From an uncultured Flavobacteriales bacterium (lineage in GTDB: Bacteria > Bacteroidota > Bacteroidia > Flavobacteriales_E > Vicingaceae), in contig CAJQOH010000007.1 in NCBI GenBank assembly GCA_905479915.1, forward strand, positions 31,253-95,252: DNA of 64,000 nucleotides, read 5' to 3'. The notes beneath the pieces are model-generated. The model made no database searches and was not told the DNA's origin. It worked only from the letters and a program-made list of their open reading frames with translations. Position 1 is the first letter of the stretch. The number at the start of each line of letters is the position of its first letter. Position numbers and translations under genes: made by a program. Below, piece after piece: positions 10,080 to 19,456 of the stretch.

Positions 10080-11981
10080 TCATTTTTTTAAATATAGAAA
10101 TAAGTAGCCATCATTATCCTTTGTCGCATTGTAATAGATTGTTCCTTCATATTTTATTTGATTTTCATATTCAGTTGAGACAATACAATCTACATTATTT
10201 TGAATAGGAAGCGATTCACTAAGCAAACATGAATTAATATGTATTGATTTAATATCACTACGATATGAATCTACAAACAACTGATACTCCATACTATAAC
10301 TTCCTAACATCAAACCAATATTTTTATATTTTTTTACAGAAATAATTTCTTTAACCTTCTTATAATCATGATGAAAATTAAAAGAATTACTAAAGTACTT
10401 TTCATACCTATCATCAGACATTGTAACATCATAAGTAAAAGGGGGTAGCGTAATGAATGGTCTACTAACATTAAACACCAATATTAAACAAGCATATATC
10501 ACAAAGCCTAAAATAGAAAGGTTCAATACGAGTTTAGATTTTAAAAACTTCGTTAAAAAGTAAGCTATAATTACAGAGTAAAACATAAAAAAAGGCACAT
10601 GCAACTTAACATAGGGAACCAATTTCAAATAAAAACAAAAGGTTAGAAAAGAACACACACACACTACCCAAAACAAGGTTAATTTGATATTATGCTTTTT
10701 TGCGTAAATCAACATCCAAACCATACTCAATAACATTAATAACATATGGTAAATATTTGCGCCATTGTTTTCATGTATTGCTAATGGATCAAGTTCAAAA
10801 GAATTAAAAGTTGTTTTAGGATTATGAATATCTTCACCTATTGCATCGTGTAATTGATCTGTTAGGTTATAAACAATTGGTGTTACCATTGGAATACCAA
10901 ACTGATAAGAAATATTCCTACTCACATTAGATACCATCATTTTTAATGAATGCTCCTGATTGACATAGGAGCCATTTATCTCCTCTGTTGCTCCAAGAAT
11001 AGTTGATGACAATTGATAGTTCCGTGAATATTGACCTGTATTAACTAAGGCAAAACAACACACTAGTAGGCTACAATACGATAACAAAAACCACTCTTTT
11101 TTGAGCACTATAAAATAAACTATGTACCCAAAGAAAACAGTAACAAAAGGTGCAAGGTATAGATAAGCCGTATGCTTTGTTGCCGCTGCTAAACCAAGAG
11201 AAAACCCTAACAAAACAAAGTTAACCACTGTTTTTTCTGAACTAATCTTCAAAAAATAATAGATGCACATTAACATAAAAAAAGAAAGGACTATTTCATT
11301 ATGTGTAGAGGAACCGAGTAAAATAACCTCAGGAATACATACCAAAATAAAAGCCGAGAATAGTTGTCCGAATCTATTTAAACCTAACTCTTTCGCAATC
11401 AAACTTATTGAAAAAAAGGCGCTCAATAAATAAAACCATTGCACACTATTTGATAAATAATCATTTCCAAAAAGTAGATTAACATTTAAAATTAACTCTT
11501 CCGCAAAAGGTGCCGAATTTAACTGAGGATAAATACTTGTTCGATAATGGGCTAAGCTCTCATTTTGTATCCAATGAACAATTCTAGCCATATGGTAGGC
11601 CATTGAATCCCAATTAGCTGTAGGATAAACTATCCCTTGAACAAAAACTCCTGCTAAAATAAAAATTGAAAAACCAACAAAAAACTGTTCAACTCTTGAT
11701 AAATTTTTAATCGTTTCTTTTAATTTAACTCTTAACGCATAGATTTTTTTATAAGCTTCTTTTTTATAAATAACATATAGAATAGAAGTATCTATGATCC
11801 CCCACACTATAACCAAACTAAAGTAATTCAAAGAATAAAACACACTAAGAATCTCCGTTACTCCTAATACTAAAACAGAGTATATCAATACAGATTTCAA
11901 TACGGACAACCTTGTATTATCTACAGATATAAAGAGCAAGATTAACCCCAAAAAGCATATCAATAATAAAGCAATTGCCAT
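10080..11981 (-). CDS. Membrane glycosyltransferase, GT39/ArnT-like (copy 2 of 3)
   Basis: 633 residues, colinear with the other two copies. The motif region reads NWDSMAYHMARIVHWIQNES, followed by a segment (SLAHYRTSIYPQLNSAPFAE) that is identical in copy 3. At the DNA level the stretch around 11460-11640 is almost the same as 13380-13560, an offset of 1920 bp, which equals the unit size (1902 bp gene plus an 18-bp spacer). The middle and C-terminal parts are more diverged. This fits a duplication younger than that of copy 1, or later gene conversion of the N-terminal half. Same general role as copy 1: transfer of a sugar from a lipid carrier outside the inner membrane. Confidence 0.82.
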   Translation of the reverse strand: MAIALLLICFLGLILLFISVDNTRLSVLKSVLIYSVLVLGVTEILSVFYSLNYFSLVIVWGIIDTSILYVIYKKEAYKKIYALRVKLKETIKNLSRVEQFFVGFSIFILAGVFVQGIVYPTANWDSMAYHMARIVHWIQNESLAHYRTSIYPQLNSAPFAEELILNVNLLFGNDYLSNSVQWFYLLSAFFSISLIAKELGLNRFGQLFSAFILVCIPEVILLGSSTHNEIVLSFFMLMCIYYFLKISSEKTVVNFVLLGFSLGLAAATKHTAYLYLAPFVTVFFGYIVYFIVLKKEWFLLSYCSLLVCCFALVNTGQYSRNYQLSSTILGATEEINGSYVNQEHSLKMMVSNVSRNISYQFGIPMVTPIVYNLTDQLHDAIGEDIHNPKTTFNSFELDPLAIHENNGANIYHMLLMLLSMVWMLIYAKKHNIKLTLFWVVCVCSFLTFCFYLKLVPYVKLHVPFFMFYSVIIAYFLTKFLKSKLVLNLSILGFVIYACLILVFNVSRPFITLPPFTYDVTMSDDRYEKYFSNSFNFHHDYKKVKEIISVKKYKNIGLMLGSYSMEYQLFVDSYRSDIKSIHINSCLLSESLPIQNNVDCIVSTEYENQIKYEGTIYYNATKDNDGYLFLYLKK

Positions 11982-11999
11982 AAATCAAAAGTAACTAGT

Positions 12000-13901
12000 T
12001 TATTCCATAAGATACAAACAGAGGTATCCTTCATTCTCTCTGGTTACGTTTAAATACCTCTTTCCTTCATAATCAATAAAGTCATGCTTATCAGTAGAAA
12101 CTATGCAATCAATTGGAGATTCTACTTCCAGTTTTTCGCATATTTTATGTGATTTTAAGTGAATCGCTCTAATGTCACTTCTATAAACATCTGAAAACAA
12201 TTGATACTCCATACTGTAAGGCCCTAATTTTAAACCGATATTCTTTAACTTCTTAAAAGTGATCATATCCTTTACCTTTTTATAGTCATGGTAAAAGACC
12301 ACAGATTTACTAAAGTATTTTTTATATCTGTCATCATCCATTTTTATATCCCATGTAAAAGGAGGGTATGTAATAAATGGCCTAGTACGATTAAAAGTTA
12401 ATATTGCAATAGCGTAAATCACAAATCCTAACACACATAAATAACGTAAAATATTTTGATTGAATATTTTGATTAAAAAATAAGCAAGAACTACAGAATA
12501 GAACACGAAAAATGGAGTATGCAACTTAACATATGGAACCCATTTTAAATAAAAACAAAACAATAAAAAAGATAAAACACAAGCTATCCAAAACAATTTT
12601 AATTTTAGATCATGTCTTTTTATAGTTACAATCATCCAAACCATACTTAATAGTATCAATACCATATGGAAAATATTAGCTCCATTATCTTCATATGTTG
12701 CTAATGAGTCTATTGCATAAAAGTCATAAGTCGTTTTAGGATTATTAATGTCTTCATTAATTAAATCATGTAATGTTACCGTTAAATTATAAACAACCTG
12801 TGTTACGTATGGGACTCCAGCCTGACACGATAAATTTCTTGAAACATTAGACACCATCATTTTTAATGAATGCTCTTGATTTACATACGATTCATGAAGC
12901 GTATCATCAACACCAAAAATAGATGAAGACAATTGATAGTTACGTGTATAATGGCCCGCATTAACTACTACAAAGCCACATATTAAGAGACTGCAATAAG
13001 GCAATAAAAATCGCTCTTTTTTTAGTATTAAGTAATAAATAATATATCCAGAAAAAATAGCTACAAATGGCATAAGATATAGATATGCAGTATGTTTTGT
13101 TGCAGTTGCTAAGCCAAGAGATAAACCTAAAAACAAAAAATTAATTACTGTTTTTTCTGAAACTATTCTAATAAAATAGTAGATACTCATCAACATAAAA
13201 AAAGAAAGAACTGTTTCATTATGAGTAGATGAACCTAATAAAATAATCTCTGGTATACATACCAATATAAAAGCTGAGAATAGTTGTCCAAATCTATTTA
13301 ACCCTAACCCTTTTGCAACCAAACTAATTGCAACAATGCTTCCTAATGTATAAAACCATTGAATACTATTTGATAAATAATCATTTCCAAAAAGTAGATT
13401 AACATTAAGAATTAATTCTTCAGCAAAAGGTGCCGAATTTAACTGAGGATAAATACTTGTTCGATAATGAGCTAAACTCTCATTTTGTATCCAATGAACA
13501 ATTCTAGCCATATGGTAGGCCATAGAATCCCAATTATTTGTAGGGTAAACTAGTCCCTGAACTAAGATTCCTGCTAAAATAAAAATCGAAAAACCAATAA
13601 AAAATTGTTCAACTCTTGATAGACTTTTAATCGTTTTTTTTAATTCAACTCTTAACAATTGAATTTTTTTATACGATTCTTTTTTATAAATACTATAGAT
13701 CAGAGTAGCATCTATAATTCCCCAGACTATAACCATGCTAAAATAATTTAAGGAAGTGAACAAACTCAAAATCTCTGTTACTCCCAATACTAAAACTGAA
13801 AATAGCACTACAGATTTCAATATGGATAACCTTGTATTATCTACAGATAGAAAAAGTAAGGTTAGACCCAAAAAGCATATCAATAATAAAATAACTGCCA
13901 T
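12000..13901 (-). CDS. Membrane glycosyltransferase, GT39/ArnT-like (copy 3 of 3)
   Basis: 633 residues, the first gene of the array in transcription order and 18 bp upstream of copy 2. It has the same architecture: N-terminal membrane helices, NWDSMAYHMARIVHWIQNES loop, an STHNE motif near residue 230, more helices, and a soluble tail with DDRYKKYFSKS. It starts 37 bp after the stop of the CWC-protein gene. The region just upstream (13902-13960) is similar to 9988-10045 upstream of copy 1, including part of the CWC gene 3' end, which marks one edge of the original duplication. Substrates are unknown. Confidence 0.82.
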   Translation of the reverse strand: MAVILLLICFLGLTLLFLSVDNTRLSILKSVVLFSVLVLGVTEILSLFTSLNYFSMVIVWGIIDATLIYSIYKKESYKKIQLLRVELKKTIKSLSRVEQFFIGFSIFILAGILVQGLVYPTNNWDSMAYHMARIVHWIQNESLAHYRTSIYPQLNSAPFAEELILNVNLLFGNDYLSNSIQWFYTLGSIVAISLVAKGLGLNRFGQLFSAFILVCIPEIILLGSSTHNETVLSFFMLMSIYYFIRIVSEKTVINFLFLGLSLGLATATKHTAYLYLMPFVAIFSGYIIYYLILKKERFLLPYCSLLICGFVVVNAGHYTRNYQLSSSIFGVDDTLHESYVNQEHSLKMMVSNVSRNLSCQAGVPYVTQVVYNLTVTLHDLINEDINNPKTTYDFYAIDSLATYEDNGANIFHMVLILLSMVWMIVTIKRHDLKLKLFWIACVLSFLLFCFYLKWVPYVKLHTPFFVFYSVVLAYFLIKIFNQNILRYLCVLGFVIYAIAILTFNRTRPFITYPPFTWDIKMDDDRYKKYFSKSVVFYHDYKKVKDMITFKKLKNIGLKLGPYSMEYQLFSDVYRSDIRAIHLKSHKICEKLEVESPIDCIVSTDKHDFIDYEGKRYLNVTRENEGYLCLYLME

Positions 13902-13938
13902 AAACTAAAAGTAACTAGTAAAAGAAAAGGAAGCAAGT

Positions 13939-14121
13939 TTATTTACTATCTGTATTCATTTTACCAATACAAGGTTCACACAAACAATCTTTATATTTTG
14001 ATTTTAAAACAGCTAAGTTTTTTGTTGAAATTTGATAATTAGTACACCAACAATTATCATTTGGTTGACAAGAAAAGTCATTGCCACATTTAGCACATTT
14101 TATTCGTCTTTTATCGCTCAC
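13939..14121 (-). CDS. Cysteine-rich CWC family protein
   Basis: 60 residues with the pattern CAKCGNDFSCQ...NCWCTNYQ...YKDCLCEPCIGK, which is the arrangement of the cysteine-rich CWC family (eight cysteines, two of them flanking the central Trp). The spacing suggests a small zinc-binding fold. Function is not known in the family. The start overlaps the end of folB by 11 bp, so the two are translationally linked. Membrane glycosyltransferase copy 3 follows. Confidence 0.8.
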   Translation of the reverse strand: MSDKRRIKCAKCGNDFSCQPNDNCWCTNYQISTKNLAVLKSKYKDCLCEPCIGKMNTDSK

Positions 14122-14467
14122 ATTCTACTTGTATAGCAACATTATCAATATGCCCTCCTAAAGGAACATTTAATTTTGACACTTTTAATTTAATTTTTTC
14201 TACTGCCGAAAACTCTTCAAATAACGCATCTACAATCCGCTTTGAGACATGCTCCAACAAATTAGAACGAATAGCCATTTGTTCTTTAATAATTGTAAAA
14301 ACAGCTTGATAATTTACCGCATCATTAATATCATCTGATATTGCAGGTTTAGATAAATCAGAATCCAAAACCACATCAACCTGGAAATTTGTGCCTATAT
14401 CCGCTTCCTCTTTGAAGCATCCATGATAGGCATAAATCTTAATTCCTTCTACAAATATCTTTCCCAT
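14111..14467 (-). CDS. folB: Dihydroneopterin aldolase
   Basis: 118 residues, the usual FolB size. The N-terminus IFVEGIKIYAYHGCFKEEADIGTNFQVDV is the diagnostic FolB opening, with the substrate-binding Glu after the YHG motif; the C-terminal VEKIKLKVSKLNVPLGG contains the catalytic lysine region. The enzyme cleaves 7,8-dihydroneopterin to 6-hydroxymethyl-dihydropterin and glycolaldehyde in folate synthesis. It lies downstream of glnS with a spacer of about 100 bp rich in TTTAAAC-type tracts, and overlaps the CWC gene. Confidence 0.95.
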   Translation of the reverse strand: MGKIFVEGIKIYAYHGCFKEEADIGTNFQVDVVLDSDLSKPAISDDINDAVNYQAVFTIIKEQMAIRSNLLEHVSKRIVDALFEEFSAVEKIKLKVSKLNVPLGGHIDNVAIQVECER

Positions 14468-14565
14468 ATCAAATAGTAAAAAGTAAAAAGTGGAGAGTTT
14501 TTAAAGTAAATAATTACCTCTTAATCCTTTCAACTTTAAACTTGATAAACTTTAAACTTGTTAAC

Positions 14566-16251
14566 TTACTTTTTCTTAGCCCAAAAATCTTTCAATGTAG
14601 CTGTTCTATTAAAAATTAAATGATCTGATGTTGAATCATTATCAACACAGAAATAACCTAAACGCTGAAACTGGTAACGCTCATGTGGTTTTGCATCTTT
14701 AAGTGCCAATTCTATTTTACAGCCTTTTAATATTGAAAGTGATTCCTTATTAATAAACTCTTTAAAATCTTTTTCTTTATCTCCATCTGGATTCTCAACT
14801 GTAAACAATCGATCATAAGCATTTACTTGAGCAGTAACATTATGCGAAGCAGAAACCCAATGTAACGTTCCTTTTACTTTACGTTTACTTTCTTCAGATC
14901 CACTACCACTCTTACTTTTTGGATCGTAAGTACATTTTACCTCAACAACATTCCCATCAGCATCTTTAACAGCTTCTACTCCATTAATAATATAACCATG
15001 CTTTAACCTTACTTCTTTTCCTACTCCTAATTTAAAAACCTTTTTAGGACACTCCTCTAAGAAATCACCTCTTTCAATGTATATCTCTTGTGAAAATATC
15101 ATTTCTCGTTGACCAGCATTTTCATCTTCAGGATTGTTATCTGCCATAACAACTTCTGTTTCTCCTTCAGGGTAATTGGTAATTACCAATTTTAAAGGAT
15201 CTAACACCGCCATTATTCTATTGGTAGTCTTATTCAAATCTGTACGAATACAAGATTCTAACAAAGCAACATCAATCATCTGTTCTCTCTTAGAAACGCC
15301 AACAGTATCAATAAAGTTTCTGATAGATTTAGGGGTATAACCTCTTCGTCTTAAACCAGAAATAGTAGGCATCCTAGGATCGTCCCAACCGTTAACTAAA
15401 TTTTCTTCCACCAACTGCATCAACTTTCGTTTACTCATTACAGTATAGTTTAAATTTAATCGAGAAAACTCCCTTTGCTTAGGCCTCAATTTTTCATCAT
15501 GCACCTGATCTAAAAACCAATCATACAATTCTCTATGCGGTTTAAACTCCAATGAACATAGCGAGTGAGAAATTTGTTCTACATAGTCTGATTCTCCATG
15601 AGTCCAATCATACATAGGATAGATACACCAATCACTACCTGTTCTATGGTGAGGTTTATGCATAACTCTATACATTATTGGGTCTCTCATCAACATATTG
15701 GTATGAGTCATATCAATTTTAGCTCTTAATATATGCTCACCCTCTTTAAATTCTCCTTGCTTCATTCTATTAAACAAGTCTAAATTTTCTTCTACACTTC
15801 TATCTCTAAAAGGACCATTAACACCTGGTTTTGTTGGAGTCCCTTTTTGTGTAGCCATATCCTCAGAAGATTGAGAATCAACATAGGCTTTTCCATTTTG
15901 AATCAACAATACTGCCCAATCATATAGTTGTTGGAAATAGTCTGAAGAATAGCATTCTGCATCCCATTGATAACCTAACCAGTTTACATCATACTTAATT
16001 GCATCTACATACTCTTGTTCTTCTTTTGATGGATTGGTATCATCAAACCTCAAATTAACAGGAGAGTTATACCTTTCTCCTAAACCAAAATTTAAACAGA
16101 TTGCTTTTGCATGACCAATATGTAAATACCCATTTGGTTCTGGCGGAAATCTAAACTTTAAGCTATCAGATGAATAGCCTTCTTTTAAATCTTCTTCTAC
16201 TATTTGCTCAATAAAATTGAGTGATTTTTTTTCTTCTTCCACGTTATCCAT
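14566..16251 (-). CDS. glnS: Glutamine--tRNA ligase
   Basis: 561 residues. Class I synthetase signatures: PPEPNGYLHIGHAKA (HIGH motif, about residues 36-50) and VMSKRKL (KMSKS equivalent). The central YTPKSIRNFIDTVGVSK and the C-terminal anticodon-binding beta-barrels fit GlnRS. It charges tRNA-Gln directly, so this organism need not rely on transamidation for Gln-tRNA. Its ATG shares one base with the gltX stop codon (TAATG), meaning that the two paralogous synthetases are translationally coupled. The window also encodes a tRNA-Gln(UUG) at 60629. Confidence 0.97.
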   Translation of the reverse strand: MDNVEEEKKSLNFIEQIVEEDLKEGYSSDSLKFRFPPEPNGYLHIGHAKAICLNFGLGERYNSPVNLRFDDTNPSKEEQEYVDAIKYDVNWLGYQWDAECYSSDYFQQLYDWAVLLIQNGKAYVDSQSSEDMATQKGTPTKPGVNGPFRDRSVEENLDLFNRMKQGEFKEGEHILRAKIDMTHTNMLMRDPIMYRVMHKPHHRTGSDWCIYPMYDWTHGESDYVEQISHSLCSLEFKPHRELYDWFLDQVHDEKLRPKQREFSRLNLNYTVMSKRKLMQLVEENLVNGWDDPRMPTISGLRRRGYTPKSIRNFIDTVGVSKREQMIDVALLESCIRTDLNKTTNRIMAVLDPLKLVITNYPEGETEVVMADNNPEDENAGQREMIFSQEIYIERGDFLEECPKKVFKLGVGKEVRLKHGYIINGVEAVKDADGNVVEVKCTYDPKSKSGSGSEESKRKVKGTLHWVSASHNVTAQVNAYDRLFTVENPDGDKEKDFKEFINKESLSILKGCKIELALKDAKPHERYQFQRLGYFCVDNDSTSDHLIFNRTATLKDFWAKKK

Positions 16252-17780
16252 TAGGCTACTTCTTCTTTTTTAATGTTTTGTATTCCTGCATTCAACCTTG
16301 CAATTGATTCTTCTTTCCCTATTAATTCCATAATATCGAATAATGATGGACCGCCACCTTCTCCTGTAATTGATAATCTAATCGCAATCATAGGTTTTCC
16401 AAAACCTAACTCTTTTTCTTCAACAAAAATTTTAAAAGCAGTTTCTAATGCTTCACTCTTAAACTCAGTTGCAGAAAAAACAGCAATTAATTGCTCTACT
16501 ATTTGAGCTGAATCATCTTTCCATTTTTTCTTTACCATTTTGGCATCATAACTTGTAGGTGCTTCAAAAAAGTAGTTCCCTTTTTCTAAAATCTCATTTA
16601 CAAATGACACCCTTTCTTTCATCAAACCACAAACTGCAACTAATTTATCATCAGCTATATCTCCTGCTAAAGGTTTTATAATTTGAGCCAATTCCTCGTT
16701 AGATTTTGCTCTTAAATATTGCTCATTGAACCACTTAGTTTTATCAGGGTCGAACTTCGCTCCTGACTTACCAACACGCTCTAAAGAAAATTCTTGAATC
16801 AATTCTTCTAAAGAAAATAATTCTTCTTCTGTTCCTGGATTCCACCCTAAAAATGCCAACATGTTAATGTGTGCTTCAGAAAAGTATCCACTTTCTCTAT
16901 ATCCAGAAGCAATATCTCCTTCTGGAGATTTCCATTCGATTGGAAAAACAGGAAAACCTCCTGCATCACCATCTCTTTTGCTCAACTTCCCATTTCCTGT
17001 AGGCTTCAAAATTAAAGGCAAATGAGCAAACTCTGGCATGTCGTTTTCCCAACCTAAATATTGATACAATAAAACATGTAAAGGTCCAGATGGCAACCAT
17101 TCTTCACCTCTAATTACGTGACTAATTTTCATCAAATAATCATCAACCACATTTGCCATGTGATAGGTTGGCATTCCATCAGATTTAAACAATACTTTAT
17201 CATCTAAATTTGAAGAATCTACTTCAACATAACCCCTTATAATATCTTTAAAGCTAACTTTTTCATTTGGCTGTATTTTAATACGAACAACAAAAGGTTC
17301 TCCTGCCTCAATTTTATTTTGAACTTCTTCTGAAGACAACGTCAATGAGTTTTTCATTGTCATTCTGGAAGCTGAATCATATTGTTGAGAATGACCTTCA
17401 GCTGCTTTTAAACGCTCTCGCATTGCATCTAATTCTTCTGGTGTATCAAAAGCATAATACGCTTTTCCAGCATCTAACAACTGATCTACATACTTTTTGT
17501 ACGTTCCTTCAGCTTTCCTCTCTGATTGTCGGTAAGGACCAAAATCACCACCAACACCAACTCCTTCAGTAGGAGTTATTCCACACCACTTTAAAGCTTC
17601 TAAAATATAATCTTCAGCACCTTTAACATATCGTGTTTGATCAGTATCTTCAACACGTAATAAAAAATCTCCGCCATTTTTCTTTGCGAATAAATAATTA
17701 TACAATGCTGTTCGTACTCCACCGATATGTAATGGCCCTGTTGGACTTGGTGCAAATCTTACTCTTACTTTTTTCTCCAT
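16251..17780 (-). CDS. gltX: Glutamate--tRNA ligase
   Basis: 509 residues. The N-terminus VRVRFAPSPTGPLHIGGVRT contains the HIGH-equivalent motif, and KLSKRDGD is the KMSKS-equivalent loop; a helical anticodon-binding domain makes up the C-terminal third. It attaches glutamate to tRNA-Glu. It is the first gene of the gltX-glnS(-folB) series, with glnS starting in its stop codon. A TACCTTTG box 83 bp upstream may be its promoter. Confidence 0.97.
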   Translation of the reverse strand: MEKKVRVRFAPSPTGPLHIGGVRTALYNYLFAKKNGGDFLLRVEDTDQTRYVKGAEDYILEALKWCGITPTEGVGVGGDFGPYRQSERKAEGTYKKYVDQLLDAGKAYYAFDTPEELDAMRERLKAAEGHSQQYDSASRMTMKNSLTLSSEEVQNKIEAGEPFVVRIKIQPNEKVSFKDIIRGYVEVDSSNLDDKVLFKSDGMPTYHMANVVDDYLMKISHVIRGEEWLPSGPLHVLLYQYLGWENDMPEFAHLPLILKPTGNGKLSKRDGDAGGFPVFPIEWKSPEGDIASGYRESGYFSEAHINMLAFLGWNPGTEEELFSLEELIQEFSLERVGKSGAKFDPDKTKWFNEQYLRAKSNEELAQIIKPLAGDIADDKLVAVCGLMKERVSFVNEILEKGNYFFEAPTSYDAKMVKKKWKDDSAQIVEQLIAVFSATEFKSEALETAFKIFVEEKELGFGKPMIAIRLSITGEGGGPSLFDIMELIGKEESIARLNAGIQNIKKEEVA

Positions 17781-17862
17781 CTATGTTTCTTTAGATCCCG
17801 TTTCTCAACAGAATTAGTTCAATTTGCTATATCAAGATATAGAATTTCACTTAATTAGTTTG

Positions 17863-17870
17863 CAAAGGTA
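17863..17870 (-). promoter_or_regulatory. Candidate -7 box for gltX-glnS
   Basis: Read on the minus strand this is TACCTTTG, matching the Bacteroidota -7 consensus TAnnTTTG. It lies 83 bp upstream of the gltX ATG and just downstream of the terminator of the preceding gene, where a promoter is expected. No TTG at the ideal -33 distance is visible, so confidence is moderate. Confidence 0.4.
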
Positions 17871-17888
17871 ATTTATTCAAAGCCAAAA

Positions 17889-17922
17889 AAAAAGCTTCTT
17901 AGATTTCTCTAAGAAGCTTTTT
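17889..17922 (-). terminator. Intrinsic terminator of the PKD/T9SS gene
   Basis: A perfect 15-bp dyad (17889-17903 and 17908-17922, core AAGCTTCTTAGA) with a 4-base loop. Read on the minus strand it lies 18 bp after the stop of the upstream gene and is followed by a T-run. It is a clear rho-independent terminator separating that gene from gltX. Confidence 0.85.
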
Positions 17923-17939
17923 AAATATAATCTATTCAA

Positions 17940-19388
17940 CTATTTCTTTACTGCTATTCTTTCAGTAAAAACGCGTTCTCCTTTATGTTCAATAGAGACA
18001 AAATATATTCCCGATTCCATTTCTTCTGTTGATATCTTGATTTTGTCTTGATTTTCAACTGCAACAGCTTTTATTTTTTGACCAACTACATCTGTTATGA
18101 TAACTTCACTTCCATAATAATTATTAGGAACAGTTACATTAAAATACTTAGTTGCTGGAACAGGATAAATGTTCACATAATTTGCTGCATCAAAATCATC
18201 AATACTAGTAACAAAAGAAATTACTTGACAAACAGTATCCATACCACAACCTGCAGAATCCGTAACAGTTAAACATACGGTATAATTACCAGCAGAAGCA
18301 TAGGTATGAGAAGGTGATTCTAAACTTGCTGAATAACCATCTCCAAAATCCCAAGAATAAATATTTCCTGCTATTGATGTATTCGTAAACTGATACGCTC
18401 CTCCCCCCATGTGTGCAATTGTAAAAGATGCAATTGTGGTGTCATTCACTAAAACTACCCTACTTGCAGTATCAACACAATTACCTGTATGTCCATATCT
18501 AGTAGAAATTAATTGTGAAGTGTATGAAGCTGCTGATCCATAAGTGTGTCTATAAGGGGTTAAATATGGATCTACACTAGTTGCATCTCCTAAGTCTAAT
18601 GAAAAACTATCTGAAGCTGTATAAAACATTGAATCTGTATAAGCAGTTGTAGTATTTGTAAAAAGTACAGAATCTCCTAAGCAAATAGTATCTGAATCTA
18701 CAGTATATGACCCTGTATACGATTCTTCGAAAATTGGCGACAATAACATATCAGAATCCCAAGCACCAGACCAGTCTGTTAAACAATTGTACCAAGTTCC
18801 TGCATAATGAGCCCAAGATAAACTTTCTCCTAGACCGTCAGAATAACCATTAAATCCATAATAAGGAAGTGTAGAAGGTAATTCTGACGAATCAAGTTCT
18901 AACACAAGAACAAAAGAATCTGTTACTGCAACAGGAGTAGAAAACATTAAAGGTTGATCCCTAAAGGCAGCATCTATAACATCAACAGTATCTCGATGTA
19001 GTAATATATTTGGTGCATTTGGGTAACTCGCATTTATATTAAAAAGAGAGTAAACACTCGCCACCAAACGTATTGAGTCTAAACCTTCATTATTATCTAA
19101 ATCTATTAAAACATAAGCATTCATCCCATGAATTGTTCCTGAACCAGAATAATGATACGCTTGAGAATATGCAGAAACACCATGAACAGACATTGTATCT
19201 AGTTCAACCATGTTAGTCAACTTTGATGCTGGGTAGCGAACTGTATCAATACATGATGCTGTTTTAAAACTACTTTTAGCCTGAAGATATGGGACACTTA
19301 CAGATGCCCTCTGAGACATATTTCCTTGTCCATTAACCGTTAACAATCCAATAAAAATTGCTAAAATAAGAGAGTATGTTTTTTTCAT
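17940..19388 (-). CDS. Secreted PKD-domain protein with T9SS sorting tail
   Basis: 482 residues. A signal peptide (MKKTYSLILAIFIGLLTVNG) is followed by a region containing the beta-rich stretch IHGMNAYVLIDLDNNEGLDS. Residues about 310-390 contain a PKD-like domain (YSWDFGDGYSASLESPSHTYASAG, then YTVCLTVTDSAGC). The last 80 residues form a type A sorting domain starting VNIYPVPATKYFNV and ending in a basic tail (ERIAVKK). The family is exported by Sec, moved across the outer membrane by the type IX system, and held at the surface or released. No catalytic domain is recognised, so an adhesive or structural role is a guess. It has its own terminator downstream. Confidence 0.85.
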   Translation of the reverse strand: MKKTYSLILAIFIGLLTVNGQGNMSQRASVSVPYLQAKSSFKTASCIDTVRYPASKLTNMVELDTMSVHGVSAYSQAYHYSGSGTIHGMNAYVLIDLDNNEGLDSIRLVASVYSLFNINASYPNAPNILLHRDTVDVIDAAFRDQPLMFSTPVAVTDSFVLVLELDSSELPSTLPYYGFNGYSDGLGESLSWAHYAGTWYNCLTDWSGAWDSDMLLSPIFEESYTGSYTVDSDTICLGDSVLFTNTTTAYTDSMFYTASDSFSLDLGDATSVDPYLTPYRHTYGSAASYTSQLISTRYGHTGNCVDTASRVVLVNDTTIASFTIAHMGGGAYQFTNTSIAGNIYSWDFGDGYSASLESPSHTYASAGNYTVCLTVTDSAGCGMDTVCQVISFVTSIDDFDAANYVNIYPVPATKYFNVTVPNNYYGSEVIITDVVGQKIKAVAVENQDKIKISTEEMESGIYFVSIEHKGERVFTERIAVKK

Positions 19389-19456
19389 ATAAATTATGTT
19401 TTAGTTATAAAAGTATGATACGTTTAAAGGTTAAAAAAAGTTGCAATAATATTTTC

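Noticed and set aside
8086..13901. Possible composite transposon around the triplicated glycosyltransferases
   Set aside because: No transposase, terminal inverted repeats or target duplications are seen; unequal recombination explains the array.
17345..17572. 75-codon plus-strand frame inside gltX and similar frames in other genes (for example 1735-1950, 43004-43258)
   Set aside because: All lie opposite or out of frame within strongly conserved genes and show no domain or signal.
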